The notes beneath the pieces are model-generated. The model did no database searches. It was not told the DNA's origin and was given only the letters and a program-made list of their open reading frames with translations. The position numbers and the translations under genes were made by a program. From Methylobrevis albus (GTDB lineage Bacteria; Pseudomonadota; Alphaproteobacteria; Rhizobiales; Pleomorphomonadaceae), in the NCBI RefSeq assembly GCF_015904235.1, contig NZ_JADZLT010000056.1, forward strand, positions 432,152 through 496,151: a stretch of DNA of 64,000 bases, given 5' to 3'. Below are positions 49,684 to 59,602 of this stretch, one piece after another; the stretch's first letter is position 1, and every line of letters starts with the position of its first letter.

Positions 49684-49984
49684 CGACGCTCATCCATCCT
49701 GCAGATCCGCGCAGGTCACTGTACTCCCACCTTCGCCACTCCTGCCGTCCCCACTCGCCTATCAAGCGATGGTGTCAACCGAGATCCATATCCCCGATGC
49801 GATCGCGAGTAGTTTCGCGAGTAGGAAGAGCGCAAAGCCTTTCCGCGCCTGGCTTCCAGCACCTGCCTATGAATGGAATACAGGGTCGACAAGAGGGTGT
49901 AGCTGAGGCTGGCTTAGCCTCTCGTCGTCCGTGAGACGGTAGCGACCAGTGACGGGGCGAGGTCGGTCGGTTGCTCAACCTCTC

Positions 49985-50220
49985 CCCGTCATCCCCGCGA
50001 AAGCGAGGATCCTTGAGGGTCGGAAAGCATCCCGTCGTCCCTGCGACGGAGCGACAGATGACGGGCGGCGGTCTTTCGCTCGACCTCTCCCCGTCATCCC
50101 CGCGAAAGCGGGGATCCAGCGATCGGCCGGGGATGATCATCGTCGCCTGGCACCGTCTTGCCGTCCCACCGAGGTCGCTCCCGCGGACAGTTGGATCCCC
50201 GCTTTCGCGGGGATGACGAT
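49985..50220. repeat. Dispersed palindromic repeat, three copies
   Basis: GTCATCCCCGCGAAAGCG occurs at about 49989 (followed by AGGATCC) and 50094 (followed by GGGATCC). An inverted copy, GGATCCCCGCTTTCGCGG, lies at about 50193-50216. Each can form a CCCCGC/GCGGGG hairpin. This is a widespread alphaproteobacterial intergenic repeat, not a CRISPR. The rest of the 702-base gap 49684-50385 shows no gene. Confidence 0.8.
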
Positions 50221-50385
50221 CTGAGGGGGGTGGAGTGGGGTCGGCCCTTGCAGCGTCCCGATCCTGACGCCGCCTGTCACTGCGTGAAGATGCACTGGGC
50301 AACCCCGGCACAGCGGCCTCTTGCGCCCCCATGATCGAAAGACCGCCCGCTTCGAACTCCTCCAAGGCAACTGGTCGGCCAAACC

Positions 50386-50655
50386 ATGCCCAGGAACCTG
50401 CTGATCGCCTTCGACGCGGCCCGAGCACATGAGCTCGGCTCCCAGATCTGGCACTTCGGCGAGGATCTCTACCGGACGCTGGAGAAATCCGGCTTTGCTT
50501 CGGTCTCCCTCGAAGAGGTCGATGCCGTTCGGGATCGGCTCGTGGTCACAGTGCGCTCGAAGCAGCATGTCCGGCGCACGATCGCGCTGATCGGTGAGGT
50601 GCTCGACCGACATTTTCTGGCGAGCTTCGCAGTGGTCGGCGAAGTGGAAGATTAG
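50386..50655 (+). CDS. Hypothetical 89 aa protein
   Basis: MPRNLLIAFDAARAHELGSQ..., mixed alpha/beta, with two parts: FGEDLYRTLEKSGFASVSLEEVDAV and LVVTVRSKQHVRRTIALIGEVLDRHFL. No signal or membrane segment. No family name recalled. It lies just before the nuclease-like gene at 50711 on the same strand and may be co-transcribed with it. Confidence 0.5.
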   Translation: MPRNLLIAFDAARAHELGSQIWHFGEDLYRTLEKSGFASVSLEEVDAVRDRLVVTVRSKQHVRRTIALIGEVLDRHFLASFAVVGEVED

Positions 50656-50710
50656 GCTGCCGCCGATTGGACCAATAGCGAGCAGATATGCGAGGTTGCA
50701 TGGTGGGCGT

Positions 50711-51406
50711 ATGCCCAACTCTCCCATGGAACCGCCGCACATGTCGGAACTCGTCGAAACGCTGAAACGCTTCAACCGGAAGGAGCGGAACTGGCTGGTC
50801 AGGGATGCCCTCGGCGAAGGCGCCGAGAAGCTGTCCCCAAGCTTTCGAAACAGGCTCAACGAGAGTATCCGCCCCATCAAGAACGACATCAATGTCCCCG
50901 ACGACGCGTGGTGGTGCACCGACTTTCATATCGACTGGCTGATCGGCGCACTGACGATGCTGCAATCCCCGACCACCGACAATCATGTCGTCGGCGTTGC
51001 GCCTTTCGAGAAGCCGCCGAGCAAGGAGCGGATGATCGTCACGGGCAACCAGCAGGATATCGATCTTGTCGTCGCCTGGGGCACGACGCTGGTTCTGATC
51101 GAGGCCAAAGGCGTCGGATCCTGGAAGGGTAGTGGCACGACCGGCAAGCTGCAGCGTCTTTCGGCCTTGCCGGGCACGCTGTTCGAGGGGATCGAGCCGT
51201 ACCTGATCTTCTGCTCACCAGAAGACAATGGGCCTACCGACGGCCTGCCTACCTGGACGAAGAACGATCAACGGCGGCTTCATATCAAGCTGGAGCCGCC
51301 CCCATGCAACGGGCCACGGCTTCGCGTCGAACGGTGTGGCACGAAGAACGGCAAGCTGAGGCCGGACGCGAACGGGACGGGTTGGCGGATCCTGGCCACG
51401 AAGTAG
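50711..51406 (+). CDS. PD-(D/E)XK-like nuclease-fold protein, function unknown
   Basis: A 231-residue protein from ATG 50711; ATG 50741 (MSELVETLKRFNRKERNW) is equally plausible. Key part: GNQQDIDLVVAWGTTLVLIEAKGVGSW, a D...ExK core of restriction-like nucleases. FCSPEDNGPTDGLPTWTKND follows. No companion methyltransferase or helicase is present. Could act in defence or repair at the right edge of the island. Confidence 0.6.
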   Translation: MPNSPMEPPHMSELVETLKRFNRKERNWLVRDALGEGAEKLSPSFRNRLNESIRPIKNDINVPDDAWWCTDFHIDWLIGALTMLQSPTTDNHVVGVAPFEKPPSKERMIVTGNQQDIDLVVAWGTTLVLIEAKGVGSWKGSGTTGKLQRLSALPGTLFEGIEPYLIFCSPEDNGPTDGLPTWTKNDQRRLHIKLEPPPCNGPRLRVERCGTKNGKLRPDANGTGWRILATK

Positions 51407-51544
51407 CACCGGCGTCTTCCCGATCCACCGCCTCGATTTCGAGGCGATTGACCATGGACGGGGCGACATCCCTTGCTGCCTTCGTCGCCCCCTCGTCAGG
51501 ATCGCCGCCGAATCCGAAATCCGGCGGCGCCCCTTGATCCCCAC

Positions 51545-51576
51545 CTCACATGAGCCTAAATTCCATCTCATCTGAG
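51545..51576. promoter_or_regulatory. Paired CTCAnnTGAG operator of the Xre/RES module
   Basis: CTCACATGAG at 51545-51554 and CTCATCTGAG at 51567-51576 are palindromes of the same class, 22 bp apart (two helical turns). They lie just upstream of the antitoxin start at 51592. They fit binding by the Xre-type antitoxin on one face of the DNA. The first ATG of the long frame (51550) lies inside the first palindrome, which argues for the ATG at 51592 as the start. Confidence 0.6.
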
Positions 51577-51591
51577 ACGGAAGGATCCCCC

Positions 51592-52020
51592 ATGCACGCG
51601 CTGTCAGGCGTCGCCGAGGTGCTCGGCCTTCCCTCGCGCAAGCACGACCCCTCCCCCTTCGCCCTGATGGCGCAAATCGAAAAAGGGTTGGCGGTCGAGG
51701 CGCTGGACCGGGTGGCGGCGTTGCTGGCGCCGGGCGACAGCGGCTTTCGGTTCGACATCGTGCCGCGGGCGACGCTGGCGCGGCGCAAGGCGGGGGGGCT
51801 GCTGTCGGCGGACGAGGGCACGCGCGTCGCGCGGCTCGCCCGGGTCTGGAGCCTCGCGCTCGACGTCTGGGAGACGCCGGAGGCGGCGCGCGGGTTCCTG
51901 TTCCGGCCGCATGCGATGCTGGAGGACGGCCGGCCGGTCGACGTGGTGATCCGCAGCGAGATCGGCGCCGAACTGGTGCTCGGCCTTCTCGGGCGCCTGA
52001 AATACGGCACGGCCGCTTGA
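51592..52020 (+). CDS. Xre/MbcA/ParS-type antitoxin
   Basis: A 142-residue antitoxin of the Xre-RES family with a C-terminal DUF2384-like domain (LARVWSLALDVWETPEAARGFLFRPHAMLEDGRPVDV). The ATG at 51592 has GGAAGG eight bases upstream. It is translationally coupled to the RES toxin: the toxin TTG at 52017 overlaps the antitoxin TGA. It should repress its own promoter through the CTCAnnTGAG pair. Confidence 0.85.
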   Translation: MHALSGVAEVLGLPSRKHDPSPFALMAQIEKGLAVEALDRVAALLAPGDSGFRFDIVPRATLARRKAGGLLSADEGTRVARLARVWSLALDVWETPEAARGFLFRPHAMLEDGRPVDVVIRSEIGAELVLGLLGRLKYGTAA

Positions 52021-52499
52021 TCGCGCAGGTTCTCGACCGGACCCTGACCGCCTTTCGCATCGGCGACCCGCGCGGCGCCTATCCGATCTTCGACGCGACC
52101 GGATCCACCATCGCGCCCGGCCGCTGGAACACCGCCGGCAGCCCGGTCATCTACGCCAGCCTGCAGTATTCCACCGCGCTGCTCGAAAAACTCGTGCACG
52201 GCAGCGGGCAGCTGCCGCCGCACCAGCACTACGTGACGATCACGCTCCCCGTGGGCCTCACCTACGAGGTTGTCTCCGAACCGGCCCTGCCCGGTTGGGA
52301 CGCCATGCCGGCGACGGTCAGCCAGGCGTTCGGGGAGCGCTGGGCGACGGAGGCGCGCAGCGCGATTCTGCTGGTGCCGAGCGTCGTCACCCGTATCGAG
52401 CAGAACGTGCTGATCAATCCACGCCATCCGCAGTTTTCGAAGATCACGGCGGACCTGCACCGACCGGTCTATTGGGACCGGCGGCTGTTTCCGGGGTGA
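52017..52499 (+). CDS. RES-domain toxin
   Basis: A 160-residue protein starting at TTG 52017 (overlap TTGA). The RES fold shows Arg36 (APGRWNTAG), Tyr46 (VIYASLQYS) and Glu57 (LLEKLVH), the residues used for NAD+ degradation, and a late Ser in VPSVV. RES toxins deplete NAD+ and cause stasis. All catalytic positions are present, so it is probably active. Confidence 0.88.
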   Translation: MIAQVLDRTLTAFRIGDPRGAYPIFDATGSTIAPGRWNTAGSPVIYASLQYSTALLEKLVHGSGQLPPHQHYVTITLPVGLTYEVVSEPALPGWDAMPATVSQAFGERWATEARSAILLVPSVVTRIEQNVLINPRHPQFSKITADLHRPVYWDRRLFPG

Positions 52500-52599
52500 T
52501 GCGGGTGGCGGTCCGGTTCCGGCGCCATACTCCCCGGACAAGCGTTCGGACTCGTGTCCAGTGCAGGAGGCCAACCGGCAGCGAACGAAGCTCGAGCTT

Positions 52600-52745
52600 G
52601 CCGGCGCCTCGGCTTTTCCTCGCCCTTCGGGACAGGCGCTCCGCGCCTTCCTCGGGATGAGCGAAAAGGACAACCGTCTGACGTATAATGAGAAACTCTC
52701 GTAGGCCTCATCCTGAGGAGGCCCGGAAAGGGCCGTCTCGAAGGG
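52600..52745. repeat. Rhizobiales palindromic repeat elements (inverted pair)
   Basis: Two related segments face each other. About 52618-52661 contains CGCCCTTCGGGACAGGCGC then CCTCGGGATGAGC. About 52706-52748 contains GCCTCATCCTGAGGAGGCCC then GTCTCGAAGGGCG. They are typical extragenic repeats of Rhizobiales. The gap 52500-52834 holds no gene. Confidence 0.65.
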
Positions 52746-52834
52746 CGCGGCCGGGTGCGACGACCGGTGCCGTTAGCCGATCCGGACAGGCGTGGGCGAC
52801 CGCAGCGTGCCCGACAGCGAAACCCGCCCCGGCC

Positions 52835-53125
52835 TCACGCGTCCCAAAACGCCTCGGGCCAGACCAACAGCAGCACTACCCCGGTCACCTGCACCACCAC
52901 GATCGCGATCAGCATTCCCCGGAACGGCTGCTTGCGCGTCTTGTGCCGCAGCAGCTGCTGCGCAAGCAGCGCGCCGAGGCTGCCGCCGAGGGCGGCGAGG
53001 AGGAGCAGGCGGCGTTCGGGGATGCGGCGGAGGCCGGTGCCGGCGCGGCGCTTGTCGATGGCGAAGCTGAGGTAGGTGACGAGGTTCAGCGCCAGCAGCG
53101 CGGCGCTCCAGCCGATCACGGTCAT
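52835..53125 (-). CDS. DUF1294 small membrane protein
   Basis: A 96-residue protein with two to three membrane segments. It has the DUF1294 signature NLVTYLSFAIDKRRA, RIPERRLLLLAALGGSLGALLAQQLLRHKTRK and a final hydrophobic helix. The start MTVIGW at 53125 is the family start; an ATG ten codons earlier is in frame. Function unknown. Confidence 0.83.
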   Translation of the reverse strand: MTVIGWSAALLALNLVTYLSFAIDKRRAGTGLRRIPERRLLLLAALGGSLGALLAQQLLRHKTRKQPFRGMLIAIVVVQVTGVVLLLVWPEAFWDA

Positions 53126-53254
53126 GTCCGCCCGCCCCTTTTGGTGAGTCGTCACGGCAGCTTACGAGGCGGTTCTCGACAAAGGGTTGCGGCATGCGCG
53201 GCCGAGCGCGGGCTTTGTGCCGGGGCGTGCGACCGTCGGCCCGGTTCCGTGTGG

Positions 53255-53420
53255 CCTTCGTCGATGGTCTCCGCCTGCGCAGACCATGACGGCGTGCAAG
53301 ATCCGGCTGGCAGATCGTTCCGCAAACTGTTGAAATCGCGGCTGATATCGCCCTTTGGTCCTCCTTTTGGTAATCGTCATGGTCCGCGCCGGCGGACCAT
53401 CCACGAGGCGCAGGGAGCGG
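53255..53420. repeat. REP-like inverted pair
   Basis: Two hairpins of related sequence, GATGGTCTCCGCC...AGACCAT at 53263-53287 and ATGGTCCGCGCCGGCGGACCAT at 53379-53400. They are flanked by TTCGTC and its complement-like CCACGA, so they form an inverted pair about 115 bases apart. The surrounding gap 53126-53553 has no convincing gene. Confidence 0.5.
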
Positions 53421-53553
53421 CGGTTCCGGCGTGCGAACCGGGCTGGTCCTTGCGTGCCCATCGTCCGACTTTTCCGCGGCCGTCGTGAAGCGGCTGCATT
53501 CGCGGAGCGTGGCGGGAGCAGCAGAGACAACCCGGAGCCCGTTGCCCAGACGC

Positions 53554-53582
53554 AAAAAAGGCCCGGACATGCCGGGCCTTTC
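53554..53582 (-). terminator. Rho-independent terminator of the phasin gene
   Basis: On the minus strand a GGCCCGG / CCGGGCC stem with a five-base loop is followed by CTTTTTTGCG. It lies 40 bases past the phasin stop. Confidence 0.85.
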
Positions 53583-53620
53583 GTTCGCCGAACCATGCCG
53601 CCGTCAGGCGGCCGGTGAAT

Positions 53621-53953
53621 TCACTTGCCGATCTTCGCGAACACGCCTTCGTAGGGCTTGGCGAGATCCTTGGAGAGGTCGACGTAAAGCTCGGTCATCT
53701 TGGTCGCCTGGGAGACGGCGCCCTCGTAGGACTTCTTGACGAACTCGGTCTGGAGCTCGATGGCCGCCTCGACGGACTTGACGCCCATCAGCTTCTCGAA
53801 ATGCTTGGTCGTCTCTTCGGCCGACTTCTTCGAATAGTCGGTCGCTTCGGTGGCGATCGTCTGCAGGCTCTTCGAGAGCAGGTCAGCCGACTTCATCGCC
53901 GCGTCGATATTCTCTTTCAGGATCTTCTGGACGTCTTCGTAGCCGGTGGCCAT
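53621..53953 (-). CDS. Phasin family protein
   Basis: A 110-residue amphipathic helical protein, MATGYEDVQKILKENIDAAM... with many Lys/Glu and repeated Ala. It covers the surface of polyhydroxyalkanoate granules, or acts as a related Phasin_2 protein. Family-like segments are SADLLSKSLQTIATEATDYSKKSAEE and LQTEFVKKSYEGAVSQATKMTELY. ATG 53953 is the natural start. A good sigma-70-type promoter lies at 54080-54109 and a terminator follows. No PHA synthase is in the window. Confidence 0.85.
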   Translation of the reverse strand: MATGYEDVQKILKENIDAAMKSADLLSKSLQTIATEATDYSKKSAEETTKHFEKLMGVKSVEAAIELQTEFVKKSYEGAVSQATKMTELYVDLSKDLAKPYEGVFAKIGK

Positions 53954-54079
53954 GGCTCTTCCCCTGGTGTCTCGAGTGCACGGATGCGTCATGCCGGGCG
54001 GCAGCGCGGCGCCGCGGCGAACCCCACAGCGACGGTCCCGTTCGTGACTTACCCGCGTCGAACCGGAACCAGTGCCTGA

Positions 54080-54109
54080 AATATATGCATTGCACCATCA
54101 TCCCGTCAA
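54080..54109 (-). promoter_or_regulatory. Sigma-70-type promoter for the phasin gene
   Basis: On the minus strand, TTGACG (54109-54104) and TATATT (54085-54080) are separated by 18 bp. This gives a leader of about 120 bases to the phasin ATG. The 450-base gap 53954-54403 contains no gene. Confidence 0.55.
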
Positions 54110-54403
54110 GGAATTTTGTGCAGCGCACAATACGCAGTTCACCGATCGCCAACCGGTCGGAAGCGCGCGGCGGGAAAGCGGGGCCGGCGGAAAGCCGCAG
54201 GAAAATTCTCTGTTTCCCCATCGAGACATAGGCCCGAATCGCGGCAAGGCGCGCGCCGCTCTTTACTGAATTGTAACTTCGTTAGGCGAGCCTCGTCTTC
54301 ACGTTTCGCATCCGCACCATCTCCGCCGACCGTCGGAGGCGTGGCGCCCGGTCCGCCGGGCGCGCGGGCGGACCCGTGTACCCGAGTTCATGAGGACGAG
54401 CCT

Positions 54404-55936
54404 GTGCTTCGTAATCGTCTCTCCATCGCCGCCCGTGCCCACTCCGCCCTGCGCGCAGTTCGGGCCCTCGCCGCCGGCCTGACGATCGGCATCGGTGTCA
54501 TGGCCGCCGCGGCCCAGCCCGCAGCCGCCGATTCCAAGTATGCCGCGATCGTCGTCGACATCACGACCGGCAAGGTGCTGTACGAGGCCTCCGCCAACGA
54601 GCGGCGCTATCCGGCGTCGCTCACCAAGATGATGACGCTCTATGTGCTGTTCGAGGAACTGGAGCGCGGCCGCTTCACCCTCGACAGCCGGCTGAAGATC
54701 TCGTCCAACGCCGCCGCCGAGCCGCCCTCGAAGATCGGGCTGAAACCCGGCTCGACGATCCGCGTCGAGGACGCGATCAAGGCGCTGGTGACGAAGTCGG
54801 CCAACGACATCGCCACGGCGATCGGCGAGAACGTCGCCGGCTCGCAGCGCGCCTTCGCCGACCGCATGACCCGTACCGCGCGGGCGATCGGCATGCGCGG
54901 CTCGCAGTTCCGCAACGCGCACGGCCTGCCGAACGACAGCCAGTTCACCACGGCACGCGACATGATGACCCTCGGCGTCGCGCTGCAGGTGCGGTTCCCG
55001 CGCTACTACGAATACTTCAAGACGCGCTCGTTCACCCTCAACGGCCGCACCTACGGCAACCACAACCGGTTGCTCGGCAAGGTCGAGGGCGTCGATGGCA
55101 TCAAGACCGGCTTCATCCGCGCCTCGGGCTTCAACCTCGTCTCGTCGGTGAAGCGCGGCGACCGCAAGGTGGTGGCCGTGGTCATGGGCGGCGCCAGCGC
55201 CGCCTCCCGCGATGCCCACATGCGTGAGCTGATCGAGACCTACCTGCCGAAGGCCAGCCGTGGCCGCGGCATCGAGGAGCGCCTGGTCGCCGCCGCGGTG
55301 CAGACCCGCGCGCCCGTCGCCGCCAAGGAGATGGCGATCCCGGTCGTCACGGCGACGCAGGCCGTCGCCGCCCTCGCCCCGACGCCGCGCCAGCGCCCGC
55401 TGATGCCGTCGCAGGAGATCGTCACCGCCTCGATCATGCCGGCGACGCCGCGCATCTCGCGGCAGCAGCCGGTCACGCCGCTCACTGCGCCGATGCCGAC
55501 CTCGCTTGCCGACGCGACGCTGCCGAGTTCGGCGGTCGAAGCCTTCGCCGACGTCGGCGAGGGCGATGCCGAGATCGCCGACGACGGCCTGCCCGTCCCG
55601 GTGCCGATGCCGGCCGCCTCGATCCCCCAGGGCGTCGAAGTCGCCATGCTGACGCCGACGACGCCGCAGGCGACCCGCCCGGCCGTCACCGGCGGCTGGC
55701 AGGTGCAGATCGGCGCGGTCGACAGCGAGCGCTCGGCGATGGCGCTGCTGCGCAAGGCGCAGGAGCGGGTCGGCAATGCGCTGATCGGCGCGAGCCCGAC
55801 CACCGAGATGTTCACCAAGGGCAACTCGACCTTCGTGCGCGCCCGCTTCGCCGGCTTCCGCGACGCCGATGCCGCCGCCCGCGCCTGCGACGCGCTGAAG
55901 AAGAAGGATTTCAACTGCTACGCCGTCCGGCTCTGA
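54404..55936 (+). CDS. D-alanyl-D-alanine carboxypeptidase with C-terminal SPOR domain
   Basis: A penicillin-binding protein of the S11 (DacA/DacC) type, 510 residues from GTG 54404, with GAGGA upstream. After a signal peptide (ending PAAAD) come the serine acylation motif SLTK, the SAN triad KSANDIA, and KTG in GIKTGFI. A long Pro/Ala linker follows, and then a SPOR domain (WQVQIGAVDSERSAMALL ... FRDADAAARACDALKKKDFNCYAV) that binds denuded septal glycan. It trims peptidoglycan pentapeptides, probably at the septum. The linker is low in complexity. Confidence 0.92.
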   Translation: MLRNRLSIAARAHSALRAVRALAAGLTIGIGVMAAAAQPAAADSKYAAIVVDITTGKVLYEASANERRYPASLTKMMTLYVLFEELERGRFTLDSRLKISSNAAAEPPSKIGLKPGSTIRVEDAIKALVTKSANDIATAIGENVAGSQRAFADRMTRTARAIGMRGSQFRNAHGLPNDSQFTTARDMMTLGVALQVRFPRYYEYFKTRSFTLNGRTYGNHNRLLGKVEGVDGIKTGFIRASGFNLVSSVKRGDRKVVAVVMGGASAASRDAHMRELIETYLPKASRGRGIEERLVAAAVQTRAPVAAKEMAIPVVTATQAVAALAPTPRQRPLMPSQEIVTASIMPATPRISRQQPVTPLTAPMPTSLADATLPSSAVEAFADVGEGDAEIADDGLPVPVPMPAASIPQGVEVAMLTPTTPQATRPAVTGGWQVQIGAVDSERSAMALLRKAQERVGNALIGASPTTEMFTKGNSTFVRARFAGFRDADAAARACDALKKKDFNCYAVRL

Positions 55937-56026
55937 CCCTCGGACGGACACGCGGCCGGACGCCTCGGCGCCCGGCCGCCCCATCGGTCAGTGTTCTCGC
56001 TTGTCAGTATGTGCGTCTCGCGGAGT

Positions 56027-56761
56027 TCAGCGATGTTTGGAGAGCAGCCGGTCCTTGGCCTCATTGATCCGGGCCGCGAGAAAAGTGGAGCCGCCCTGAT
56101 CCGGATGGACGCGCTTCATCAGGCGGCGATGGGCGGAACGGATTTCAGCTTCGTCGGCCCCCTTCGCAAGTCCAAGGATCTGGTACGCCTCCTCTTCGCT
56201 CATGGGGCCCGCGCGCGCCGGGCGACCATGCCGCGCTGCCGGGTCCATCTCGAAGTCTTCACGCCAGCGGGGAAGCCGGCGGTCAAGATAAGTTTCTAGC
56301 AGCGCAAGGCTTTCCGGATCGGGCGCCACCTCGCCGTAGAGCCGCTGCAACTCCGCCGCGCCGAGCGATGCGAGCGCCCTGCCCTCGAAGCTGCCCGCCA
56401 GCACCTTGCCCGAGATCGCGCCGGTGTCGTGGTCGAGCTCCATCTCGAAGGCCGCCGAGCGGACCATGGAGCGGTGCCCGGGCTTCGGCGTGCCGCGCGC
56501 GCCGCCCAGCCCCCCGAAGAGACCCCCGCCGAACAGACTGCCGCGCGTCAGGGCGCGGTAGACCGGAATCCCGACCATCAGCATCGTCATGGCGAGCGCG
56601 GCGCGGCCGCTGAGCAGCAGCCCGGCGAAGACGACGGCCGCCGCGGCGATCGCGAGCCATGGGCCCTTGCCGAGGATTGCCGACGGCGAGGCATTGGCGA
56701 ACCATTTCAGCGCGAACCAGCCGAGGATCAGCGCGGCGAAGATCCCGAGTAAGGTCGTCAT
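56027..56761 (-). CDS. Membrane-anchored J-domain protein
   Basis: A 244-residue protein starting at ATG 56761. It has an N-terminal membrane helix (LLGIFAALILGWFALKWF), a second (WLAIAAAAVVFAGLLL) and possibly a third, a Gly-rich linker and a helical middle part. The C-terminal J-domain has the HPD motif in RVHPDQGG. This layout matches the TIM14/DjlA-like DnaJ proteins of Rhizobiales and should stimulate DnaK at the membrane. It is paired with the VWA-like gene upstream on the same strand. Confidence 0.87.
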   Translation of the reverse strand: MTTLLGIFAALILGWFALKWFANASPSAILGKGPWLAIAAAAVVFAGLLLSGRAALAMTMLMVGIPVYRALTRGSLFGGGLFGGLGGARGTPKPGHRSMVRSAAFEMELDHDTGAISGKVLAGSFEGRALASLGAAELQRLYGEVAPDPESLALLETYLDRRLPRWREDFEMDPAARHGRPARAGPMSEEEAYQILGLAKGADEAEIRSAHRRLMKRVHPDQGGSTFLAARINEAKDRLLSKHR

Positions 56762-56871
56762 CTCGGCACCATGTCGCGCTCTTTCCTTCCCAAAGCCGCC
56801 GTGGCGGTGCTTGCGCGGACCGACCGGTCCGGACGCCGTTCTGTGCGGCATGGCCGCCAAGTAAAGCGGCT

Positions 56872-57633
56872 TCAGCGCATCTGTTCAAGCAGCAGCCGGG
56901 CGGCCGGGTCGCCGTCGCCGAGGGCGGCGAGCGCCGTTCGCCCGCCCGCCGCATAGGCTGCGACGGCGCGCAGCAGGCGGGCGAGATCGTTGGCCGCGCC
57001 GGTGCCGAACGGGCACCAGGCGCCGCCGGTCAGCCGGGCGATCTCGCGGAAGGCGGCCCGCGCCGCCGCATCGCCGCCCTCCTGGAACATGAAGGCCTTG
57101 ACCCCGGCGAGCGCCAGCTTGCCGGCCCGGGCGGCGAGATCGTCGACCCGTTCCTCCATCGCGTCGCCGACATAGACCAGCGCCGCGACGCGGGCCTCGG
57201 TGCTCGCCCGCTCGACGTGGCCGAGCACCTTGCCGATCTGGGTGTGGCCGCCGCGACAGTCGATCTTGCTCATCAGTGCCGACAGCGTGCGGGCGTCGCC
57301 GACGAAGCGGCTGGCGCGGCACTCGTCGAAGCCGCGGAAATAGACGAGCTGGATGTCGAGCCCGCCGATGCGGCCGGCCTCCTCGAACATGCCGGCCTGC
57401 AGCTGCACTGCGCGGTCCCAGGTCGGCTGGCGGCTCATGGTGGCGTCGAGCGCGAAGACGAGGCGGCCGCGGACGCCGGGCGTCTGTTGCGGCGGGGCCA
57501 TGCTGCGGGTGGCCGCGACGAAGGCGTCGATCTCGGACGCGGAGGAGCGCGCCGGCACGGCATCGCCGGCTTCGCTGCGCAGGGCGGCGTCGATCGTCGA
57601 TCCGGGCTTCGTCTCCACCGGCTTACCAGCCAT
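56872..57633 (-). CDS. Conserved VWA-like protein
   Basis: A 253-residue cytosolic protein with a von Willebrand A-like fold. The MIDAS-like D-x-T-x-S occurs as LVFALDATMSRQP, and VAALVYVGDAMEERVDDL supplies a later metal-side Asp. LARLTGGAWCPFG is the C-terminal motif of this Rhizobiales family. It is commonly found next to the J-domain protein and probably works with it. Function unknown. Confidence 0.72.
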   Translation of the reverse strand: MAGKPVETKPGSTIDAALRSEAGDAVPARSSASEIDAFVAATRSMAPPQQTPGVRGRLVFALDATMSRQPTWDRAVQLQAGMFEEAGRIGGLDIQLVYFRGFDECRASRFVGDARTLSALMSKIDCRGGHTQIGKVLGHVERASTEARVAALVYVGDAMEERVDDLAARAGKLALAGVKAFMFQEGGDAAARAAFREIARLTGGAWCPFGTGAANDLARLLRAVAAYAAGGRTALAALGDGDPAARLLLEQMR

Positions 57634-57744
57634 GCCGTCCTCCTCGTTACGAGACTAGATGGCGCGTGGAGGGGGGTGGGGCAAGCGGTGGGGTGTGGAT
57701 GGGGGCGGGGAATTGGCTGGTCGGCCGAGGGAGCGGCGAGGCTG

Positions 57745-57905
57745 CGGCCCACTCATCCGGCCTTCGGCCACCTTCTCCCACGAGGGGAGAAGGGAATTTA
57801 GGCAATGCAGCGGATTCACAAGAAAGCTGTCGGCCGCTGCGGTGCAGCATTTTTTCCTTCTCCCCTCGCGGGAGAAGGTGCCCGAAGGGCGGATGAGGGG
57901 GCGCG
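57745..57905. repeat. Inverted pair of Rhizobiales palindromic repeats
   Basis: Left copy about 57748-57793: CCACTCATCCGGCCTTCGGCC then ACCTTCTCCCACGAGGGGAG. Right copy about 57855-57900: TTCTCCCCTCGCGGGAGAAGG then TGCCCGAAGGGCGGATGAG. The copies are inverted, and each holds a CTTCTCCC/GGGAGAAG hairpin. They occupy most of the gap 57634-57938, which has no gene. Confidence 0.75.
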
Positions 57906-57938
57906 GCGACGCCGAAAACCGCCCGCCCCCTCCCCGGC

Positions 57939-59471
<1,533 letters not shown>

Positions 59472-59602
59472 CGCGTCACCCCGTCCAGCGCAGCCCCTGA
59501 AACCGGGGACCTGTCCCGGCTTAACGTCGCCTGCGGTTCTAGACAATGATCAACGGCGCCGCACCCTAGCCGATAGGCGGGGCCGGTGGCCCCAGGGGAC
59601 GA

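Noticed and set aside
49985..50220. Repeats taken at first for a CRISPR array
   Set aside because: Only three copies, one inverted, unequal spacing and perfect internal hairpins; they match a common dispersed intergenic repeat.
15826..51544. tRNA or tmRNA attachment site for the island
   Set aside because: No tRNA-like cloverleaf or duplicated gene end was found at either border; recombination at another target or repeated insertions are more likely.
53162..53596. 144-residue minus-strand frame before the DUF1294 gene
   Set aside because: It crosses the REP-like hairpins and the phasin terminator and shows no family features.
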